From contig DATDRS010000152.1 in NCBI GenBank assembly GCA_035291605.1, forward strand, positions 1 through 5,964: DNA of 5,964 nt, given 5' to 3'. The notes below the pieces were generated by a model. That model was given only the letters and a program-made list of their open reading frames with translations, ran no database searches and had not been told where the DNA came from. The translations under genes were made by a program, and so were the position numbers. Source of the DNA: DATDRS01 sp035291605. GTDB lineage: Bacteria > Chloroflexota > Anaerolineae > Anaerolineales > UBA6663. Of this stretch, positions 1 to 3,576 are shown one piece after another (position 1 is the first letter of the stretch; each line of letters opens with the position of its first letter).

Positions 1-404
1 CCTGGGGTAGGGGGCGTCATGCCCTGGGTGAAGCCCGGGTCGGCGGCGCCCTCGGCGTCGGCGGTGATCGCCACGTGGCGCAATTTGAGCGCGGCGTCAG
101 GGAGGATGAACACTTCGGGGATGGCGGGCAGGGTGATGCTGGCGGCGCGCGCGATCGTCACGAGTTCGCCGGCCAGCGCCTCCGCCAGTCGGGGCTGCTC
201 GCCAAGCAGCGCCTGCGCATCCGCCGGGTTGAGCCGCACTGCGTAGCGGAGGGCCGGGGCGCCGCGCAGGGCGCTGTCTTCGAGCGCGCGCGTGAGCTGC
301 ACGACGACATCGCGCGGGTGCACCCGCCCGGCAAACAGGCGCGCGAAGGTCCCCTCGACCAGGGCCTCCATGCGCGCTTCGAGTTTTGCAAAGCGATTAT
401 TCAT
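1..404 (-). CDS. FhaA-like DUF3662 domain protein, N-terminal part (cut by window edge)
   Basis: Reading the minus strand from the ATG at 404-402 gives 134 uninterrupted codons to the left edge, so the gene is partial at its 3' end. The protein starts MNNRFAKLEARMEALVEGTF and continues with ARLFAGRVHPRDVVVQLTRA, followed by an ALEDSA segment. This is the typical start of the DUF3662 domain (about residues 1-115) found at the N terminus of FhaA-type proteins. In that family a variable linker and a C-terminal phosphopeptide-binding FHA domain usually follow; here they would lie outside the window. Known FhaA proteins are cytoplasmic partners of Ser/Thr kinase signalling and cell-wall or division control; that role here is inference. 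No signal peptide or membrane segment is visible. There is no Shine-Dalgarno before the ATG, but a TATAAT box ends 7 bases upstream, which suggests leaderless translation. The gene is divergent from selD. It could also be a DUF3662 protein with no FHA domain. Confidence 0.85.
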   Translation of the reverse strand, partial: MNNRFAKLEARMEALVEGTFARLFAGRVHPRDVVVQLTRALEDSALRGAPALRYAVRLNPADAQALLGEQPRLAEALAGELVTIARAASITLPAIPEVFILPDAALKLRHVAITADAEGAADPGFTQGMTPPTP

Positions 405-411
405 GGACTGG

Positions 412-417
412 ATTATA
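412..417 (-). promoter_or_regulatory. -10 box of the FhaA-like gene (probable leaderless start)
   Basis: On the minus strand the hexamer is a perfect TATAAT, separated by 7 bases from the ATG at 404. Transcription would start at or within a base of the initiation codon. No good -35 is seen at the expected distance (the sequence there is GGAGGG). The overlapping plus-strand TATACT (414-419) could in principle be a second -10, but no -35 was found for it. Confidence 0.55.
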
Positions 418-444
418 CTGCGGAAAGGCCCGCCCCCTCCTCGC

Positions 445-508
445 CTGACCACGCCTCCTGGGCGAAGTCGAAGCCTGCCCTGAGCAAGGTCGAAGGGGAG
501 GCGGTCAG
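445..508. repeat. Dispersed GC-rich intergenic repeat with imperfect inverted ends
   Basis: The core at 462-496 contains GTCGAAGCCTGCCCTGAGCA followed by AGGTCGAAGG. I recognise it as the CTTCGAC...GCTCAGG type of short interspersed repeat that is common between genes in Chloroflexota and some other phyla. The flanks form an imperfect inverted repeat: ctgacc-ac-gcctcc at 445-458 pairs with ggaggcggtcag at 497-508, with a 2-base bulge. A further short pair is CCTGCCC (474-480) with GGGCAGG (521-527). The element sits between two divergent genes and does not overlap either promoter. No transposase is associated with it. Family membership is from memory and needs a genome-wide count. Confidence 0.6.
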
Positions 509-539
509 GAGACGCGAAGCGGGCAGGGGGGCGAGGCTA

Positions 540-567
540 TTGCGCTTTGTGCGGGCTGGCTTATACT
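540..567 (+). promoter_or_regulatory. Probable sigma-70 promoter of selD
   Basis: The -35 box TTGCGC (540-545) and the -10 box TATACT (562-567) are separated by 16 bases. Transcription would begin near 574, just upstream of a GGAGG motif at 582-586. It is the only good plus-strand promoter in the spacer before selD, and the response regulator has none of its own, so it probably drives both genes. Confidence 0.55.
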
Positions 568-581
568 TGTTGCTGACTTTT

Positions 582-586
582 GGAGG
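582..586 (+). promoter_or_regulatory. Strong Shine-Dalgarno favouring a longer SelD N terminus
   Basis: GGAGG lies 11 bases before the ATG at 598 and 2 bases before the ATG at 589. Both ATGs are in frame with selD, with no stop before the recoded TGA. By contrast, the ATG at 676, which gives the family-length protein, has only a weak AGAGAA (663-668) upstream. This is evidence that translation may begin at 598, adding 26 residues, or that the motif serves a short leader. Confidence 0.45.
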
Positions 587-675
587 ACATGCAGGGCATG
601 GCGCTTCACGCACGGATGGCGCAACGATTCGACCTGTCCGTGAAATCAACCGATCTGTGCACAGAGAATTCGACG

Positions 676-1728
676 ATGACCCCCAGCCGTCAGATTCGCC
701 TGACCAGCCTCGCCTCGTGCGCGGGTTGAGCGGGCAAGATGGGCCCCGAGGCCCTGGCGCAAGTTATGCGCCCGCTGGCCGATATGTTTCAGGCCAAAGA
801 CTATCCAGACTTGCTCGTCGGGTTGGGGGCGCCGGACGATGCGGCCGTTTACCGCCTCAACGCCGAGCAGGCGATCATCGAGACGGCGGACTTCTTCGCG
901 CCCGTGGTGGACGACCCTTACACGTTCGGCGCGGTGGCGGCGGCGAACGCGCTCTCGGATGTCTATGCGATGGGCGGCCGCCCGCTGTTCGCCATCAACC
1001 TGGCGGCGTTCCCGGATAACCTGCCCCTCGACGTGCTCTCCGAGATTCTGCGGGGCGGCGCGGAAAAAGTGCGCGAAGCGGGCGCGGTGATCGCCGGAGG
1101 GCACACGATCACCGACCGGGAGCCGAAGTACGGCCTCGCGGTGACGGGGATGGTCCACCCGGACCGCATTTTTAAGAAGGGCGGCGCGCAGCCCGGCGAC
1201 CGGTTGGTGCTGACCAAGGCGCTCGGCACTGGCGTGATTACGACCGCCCACAAGCGCGGCGAGGCAGAGCAGGCTCATCTCGACGCGGCGGTGGCGGCCA
1301 TGTCCCGGCTCAACCGCGCCGCCTCCGAGATCGCCCGCGAGTTTGACCCGCACGCCGTGACGGACATCACCGGCTTCGGCTTGCTCGGCCACGGCCATGA
1401 AATGGCGCACCTTTCCGGGGCGCGTTTTGAGATAGATTATGAAACGCTCCCCTGGCTGCCCGGCGCGCGGAAATATGGCGAGGCCTGGGTCTTCCCTGAC
1501 GGCTCGCGGCGGAACGAGGATTATTTTGGCCGCTGGGTGACGCAGGCGCGTGCGCTCGCGGATTGGGAGCAGCGCTTGCTGCACGACCCGCAGACCTCGG
1601 GCGGGCTATTGATCGCTGTGGCTGGCGACCGGATGGAGAGCCTGGTCGAGAAACTGCGGGCCGCCGGGGAAGGGGCCTGGGTCATCGGCGCGGTCTCTGC
1701 CGGAAGAGGCGAGATCGTCGTTCGATAA
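676..1728 (+). CDS. selD: Selenide, water dikinase SelD, a selenoprotein with in-frame TGA
   Basis: SelD makes selenophosphate from selenide and ATP, the selenium donor for selenocysteine and selenouridine synthesis. From the ATG at 676 the frame reads MTPSRQIRLTSLASCAG, then TGA, then AGKMGPEALAQ, and stays open to TAA at 1728: 350 codons, close to the E. coli length (347). The TGA is codon 18 and aligns with catalytic Cys17 of E. coli SelD (AGCGCK becomes AGUAGK); K21 matches the essential Lys20. The second Cys of the pair is Gly here. Other family signatures are DDAAVY (54-59), TADFF (70-74), AGGHT (140-144), TDITGFGLLGH, and DPQTSGGLL near the C terminus. These cover the ATP/Mg-binding AIRS-type fold. 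The start at 676 is chosen because it aligns residue for residue with E. coli SelD; ATG 598 with a better ribosome site is the main alternative. A conventional call would begin at Met22 (739) and lose the active site. A response regulator follows 13 bases downstream. Confidence 0.95.
727..729 (+). other. selD: TGA codon recoded as selenocysteine (Sec18 of SelD)
   Basis: The TGA lies between Ala16-Gly17 and Ala19-Gly20-Lys21. Homology to SelD continues on both sides without a frame change: IRLT and the SCAG motif precede it, and Lys and the DDAAVY block follow. It falls at the one position where the family carries catalytic Cys or Sec. That makes recoding far more likely than a nonsense mutation or sequencing error. 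Confidence 0.93.
729..776 (+). promoter_or_regulatory. Candidate bacterial SECIS region just after the UGA
   Basis: AGCGGGC (729-735) pairs perfectly with GCCCGCT (770-776), closing a 34-base interior. Two alternative hairpins lie inside: GGGCC (741-745) with GGCCC (750-754), loop CCGA; and GCGCA (757-761) with TGCGC (767-771), loop AGTTA. The second competes with the outer stem at 770-771. Bacterial SECIS elements are stem-loops in the coding sequence soon after UGA, with a G in the first positions of an apical loop about 16-37 bases away. The AGTTA loop starts 32 bases after the TGA and has G at position 2, so it fits; the CCGA loop is at 16 bases but has its G at position 3. GC-rich coding sequence forms hairpins easily, so the exact element is uncertain. 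Confidence 0.55.
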
Positions 1729-1741
1729 GCGGGAGGCGACG

Positions 1742-2116
1742 ATGGCGAAAATTCTGATCGCTGAGGACGAACCGGACATCCAGAACCTGATCATCCTCAC
1801 CTTGCACCACGCGGGCTACGACGTGGTGACGGCGGGCGACGGGCAGGCGGCCTACGACCTGGCGCGGGAGGAAGCGCCGGATCTGATCCTCCTGGATGTG
1901 AAGATGCCGAAGATGAACGGGTACGAGGCCTGCCGGCTAATCAAAGCTGATCCGGCGCTCAAGCATATCCCGGTGGTCTTCCTGACCGTGCGCGGCATGG
2001 ACAAGGAGATGCAGGAGGGCCTGGAGGCGGGCGCGGCCGAATATCTCGTCAAGCCGTTTTCCCCCGCCGACCTGATCCAGCGCGTGGCGAAGCTCATCGC
2101 GCAGCGGAAGGAATGA
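1742..2116 (+). CDS. Stand-alone CheY-like response regulator
   Basis: This is a single receiver domain of 124 residues with no output domain, so it acts in the cytoplasm by phosphorylation-dependent binding to a partner. The acidic pocket is E8-D9, the phosphoacceptor Asp is D52 in ILLDVKMP, the switch Thr is T82 (VVFLT), the aromatic is Y101, and the conserved Lys is K104 in LVKPF. All residues needed for phosphotransfer are present. The ATG at 1742 follows a GGGAGG site (1731-1736) at 5 bases. selD ends only 13 bases upstream and no promoter is visible between them, so the two are probably cotranscribed. No histidine kinase is in the window, so the partner is unknown; the link to selenium metabolism may be only positional. 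Related proteins include CheY, DivK and Spo0F types, and sequence alone does not choose between them. Confidence 0.96.
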   Translation: MAKILIAEDEPDIQNLIILTLHHAGYDVVTAGDGQAAYDLAREEAPDLILLDVKMPKMNGYEACRLIKADPALKHIPVVFLTVRGMDKEMQEGLEAGAAEYLVKPFSPADLIQRVAKLIAQRKE

Positions 2117-2118
2117 CT

Positions 2119-2135
2119 CCGCTTAAAGAAAGCGG
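2119..2135 (+). terminator. Small hairpin after the response regulator
   Basis: CCGCTT (2119-2124) pairs with AAGCGG (2130-2135) across a 5-base loop, starting 3 bases after the stop codon. No T-run follows. It overlaps the first two bases of the next, larger stem, so the two cannot fully form at once. It may help end the selD operon transcript, but this is weak evidence. Confidence 0.3.
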
Positions 2136-2164
2136 GGCCGGATATGTGTACTTTATCCGGCCCC
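2134..2164 (-). terminator. Terminator stem of the minus-strand RNA, possibly bidirectional
   Basis: An 11-bp perfect inverted repeat joins GGGGCCGGATA (2134-2144) to TATCCGGCCCC (2154-2164) across a 9-base loop. On the minus strand it is followed by GCTTTCTTTAAG, a moderately U-rich tail, as expected of an intrinsic terminator for the RNA starting near 2531. On the plus strand, read from the response regulator, no T-run follows, although the stem could still slow polymerase. Confidence 0.6.
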
Positions 2165-2531
2165 TAAGCGAAGCCTCTGTCAACAACCTCTTATAAATGA
2201 TGCGCAACCTCATCGGCGGAGGTGTACCAACCTCCTTGGGCACGGCTGACCCGGTCTTCTGGGTCTTGGCCTGGGTCTGGTTACCGGCTCGCCCTTAGAG
2301 TAGTGTCTGACGCTCCAACTGTCAGTTCTTGCCGCCGGGCGGAAAGACCAGCGCTTTTGTCCAGACGAGGACTCACTCAGTGGGGAAAGACGGAGTGTGG
2401 CTGCATTTCTTTTCCTCGCGTCTTCTCCGCACTGATTGGCTGGGGGAAACCGCCGCGCCTCGCGCTGTCTCCGTGCTGGAGCCAAGTAACCCCTCAGTTG
2501 CTTGGTTTGTTGAAGGTGCTTCGCTCTAACC
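2134..2531 (-). ncRNA. Candidate structured non-coding RNA, family not recognised
   Basis: The predicted transcript is about 400 bases, from a strong minus-strand promoter to the 2134-2164 terminator. Its ends pair: AGCGAAGC (2167-2174 in plus reading) with GCTTCGCT (2518-2525), then CAACAA (2181-2186) with TTGTTG (2507-2512). Internal stems include GGAGGT/ACCTCC (2218-2223/2230-2235), GACCC/GGGTC (2248-2252/2261-2265), CTGAC/GTCAG (2307-2311/2321-2325), CCGC/GCGG (2332-2335/2339-2342), CAGCGC/GCGCTG (2349-2354/2462-2467) and a long imperfect arm 2378-2392/2419-2434. A closed 5'-3' helix with many arms is the architecture of a stable RNA. I looked for the GAGGAAAGTCC and ACAGAA motifs of RNase P, the TTCGA arm and CCA of tmRNA, and the GGAAG core of SRP RNA, and found none. 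Frames open across it are Arg/Pro-rich without familiar motifs, and the longest minus-strand one starts upstream of the predicted transcript. It could be a diverged known RNA or a lineage-specific one. Confidence 0.55.
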
Positions 2532-2538
2532 TTTTTAT

Positions 2539-2568
2539 AGTATAAGCCTCTTCTCAGCCGCGAGTCAA
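2539..2568 (-). promoter_or_regulatory. Strong promoter for the structured RNA
   Basis: On the minus strand, -35 TTGACT (2568-2563) and -10 TATACT (2544-2539) are separated by 18 bases. The predicted start is the G at 2531, giving an RNA that begins GGTTAGAGCGAAGC. Both hexamers match consensus at five of six positions, better than the promoter proposed for selD. No protein start codon with a ribosome site follows, which supports a non-coding product. Confidence 0.65.
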
Positions 2569-2808
2569 TACATTTTTGCATACGTTTGGTCAACGCTCTG
2601 GGAGCGCTCACAGTGACTCGTCAGCGGAATAGTTATCGTCAGGTCTGCAAACCTATTTGCCTCGAATGTTAGAAGACACGATGGCTCTTCTATTGAGGCG
2701 AAGCATTCGCGCTTCAGCCCACCGCCAAACTGGCCCGCTGGGGCGCGAATGCCTCGCCCTCGCAGATGCCTGTGGGCAGTAGTATAGCTTGCGCCTGAGC
2801 GCCCTCGT
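2569..2808. other. Gene-free spacer between the RNA promoter and the cyclase promoter
   Basis: No convincing coding frame is present on either strand. Visible structure consists of a small hairpin CGCTC-TGG-GAGCG (2594-2606), an imperfect 14-base palindrome AGGTCTGCAAACCT (2641-2654, 12 of 14 symmetric) that could be an operator, and the long inverted repeat at 2697-2758. Base composition is lower in GC than the flanking genes in its first third. Confidence 0.5.
2697..2758. repeat. Long imperfect hairpin / inverted repeat
   Basis: GGCGAAGCATTCGCGC (2697-2712) pairs with GCGCGAATGCCTCGCC (2743-2758) at 15 of 16 positions. Inside the 30-base loop are a further CAGC/GCTG pair (2715-2718/2737-2740) and an apical GCCA-AAC-TGGC hairpin (2724-2734), so the whole element folds into one extended rod. 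No T-run follows on either strand, so it is not a normal terminator. It may be a dispersed palindromic element or part of an RNA. Confidence 0.6.
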
Positions 2809-2837
2809 TTGGAATGCGCCTGAGCTAGGTCTATAAT
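2809..2837 (+). promoter_or_regulatory. Sigma-70 promoter of the cyclase gene
   Basis: A perfect -10 box TATAAT (2832-2837) is preceded at 17 bases by TTGGAA (2809-2814), a four-of-six -35 match. Transcription would start near 2844, leaving a leader of about 30 bases that contains GGAGG (2864-2868), 6 bases before the ATG at 2875. Confidence 0.7.
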
Positions 2838-2874
2838 CTCCCAATTCGCGCCCTTTACGCGCCGGAGGTCTTTT

Positions 2875-3504
2875 ATGAAGATCGTTGACTTAACTATTGG
2901 GGTCTCACCTGCCATCCCCGTCTGGCCCAATAACCCTGGCGTGGAATTAGAACGTATGAACAAAATCGAAGCGGGGGCCAATTCTAACGTTTCGCGCCTG
3001 GCGATGGGCGTGCACACCGGGACGCATGTGGACGCGCCGGTGCACTTCATCCAGGGCGCGGCGGGCGTGGATACGCTCAGATTGGAGACACTGGTCGGAC
3101 CCGCTTACGTCCTGCACCTGCCCAAAGTCAACCGGGTGACCGCGCCCGACCTCGCCGCCGCGAAGATTCCTCCGCGCACAAAGCGGCTGCTCATCAAGAC
3201 TCGCAATTCCGCCTACTGGGCGCGCGGCGACGCCGAGTTCCACAGTGATTTTGTCGGCGTCGGGCCGGACGCCGCCGAATGGCTGGTCAAGCGCAAACTC
3301 CAGCTTGTGGGCGTGGACTACCTCTCGGTGGCCCCGTGGAAGGAGAGCCGCCCCACGCACGAGATTTTGCTCAAGGCGGGGGTGGTGATCGTCGAGGGTC
3401 TCAACCTTTCCGCCGTGAGGCCGGGAACCTACGACTTTGTTTGCCTCCCGCTGAAGCTCATCGGCTGCGACGGCGCGCCGGCGCGGGCGGTGGTGGTGAA
3501 GTGA
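2875..3504 (+). CDS. KynB-type cyclase / arylformamidase-family metal hydrolase
   Basis: This 209-residue protein belongs to the cyclase family (PF04199) that includes bacterial kynurenine formamidase KynB and related amidohydrolases. The signature HTGTHVDAPVHF spans residues 47-58: H47, H51, D53 and H57 are the expected metal ligands, and H162 with E174 in THEILLKAGVVIVEGLNL are the C-terminal catalytic/metal residues. VGVDYLSVAP (145-154) and the closing CLPLKLIGCDGAPARAVV are also typical. The early PVWPNNP segment (15-21) matches the family substrate-loop region. Length is normal for KynB (about 205-215) and no signal peptide is seen, so it is likely cytoplasmic. GGAGG six bases before the ATG fixes the start. 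No tryptophan-degradation gene is nearby, so kynurenine formamidase activity is unproven; another cyclic amide or ester substrate is equally possible. Confidence 0.94.
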   Translation: MKIVDLTIGVSPAIPVWPNNPGVELERMNKIEAGANSNVSRLAMGVHTGTHVDAPVHFIQGAAGVDTLRLETLVGPAYVLHLPKVNRVTAPDLAAAKIPPRTKRLLIKTRNSAYWARGDAEFHSDFVGVGPDAAEWLVKRKLQLVGVDYLSVAPWKESRPTHEILLKAGVVIVEGLNLSAVRPGTYDFVCLPLKLIGCDGAPARAVVVK

Positions 3505-3534
3505 CAGTAAGCAATGACCGGTAATCGGTGGAGG

Positions 3535-3563
3535 CACTGATCACTGTTCACTGTTCACTGATC
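3535..3563. repeat. Tandem heptamer repeat CACTGWT x4
   Basis: Four consecutive 7-base units, CACTGAT, CACTGTT, CACTGTT and CACTGAT, followed by C, fill most of the short spacer between the cyclase and the debranching enzyme. The preceding CGGTAATCGGT (3519-3529) may be a decayed part of the same array. Similar GTTCACT-type tracts occur between genes in Chloroflexota; this is from memory. No ribosome site is recognisable before the following ATG. Confidence 0.75.
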
Positions 3564-3576
3564 GCCGGCTTGCGCC

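Noticed and set aside
727..729. TGA as a disabling mutation (selD pseudogene)
   Set aside because: It sits precisely at the catalytic Cys/Sec position and the remaining frame is intact with all other motifs conserved.
75..1019. Open plus-strand frame of 314 codons crossing the FhaA-like gene, the spacer and the start of selD
   Set aside because: Arg/Gly-rich composition with no family motif; it is antisense to one recognised gene and out of frame with another. An out-of-frame by-product of high GC.
646..1584. Minus-strand open frame of 312 codons opposite selD
   Set aside because: Antisense to a clearly conserved gene, no recognisable domain, Arg/His/Gly-rich composition.
2134..2531. Identification of the RNA as RNase P RNA, tmRNA or SRP RNA
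   Set aside because: GAGGAAAAG resembles the RNase P GAGGAAAG motif, but the matching ACAGAA/CCGGCTTA block is absent; there is no T-arm or CCA for tmRNA and no GGAAG core for SRP RNA.
2222..2545. Plus-strand open frame of 107 codons in the same stretch
   Set aside because: No ribosome site, no promoter, and low-complexity Arg/Ser/Leu-rich sequence opposite the RNA candidate.
2210..2611. Minus-strand open frame of 133 codons over the structured RNA
   Set aside because: Its start codon lies upstream of the predicted promoter and transcript start, the product is Arg-rich without known domains, and no ribosome site is seen.
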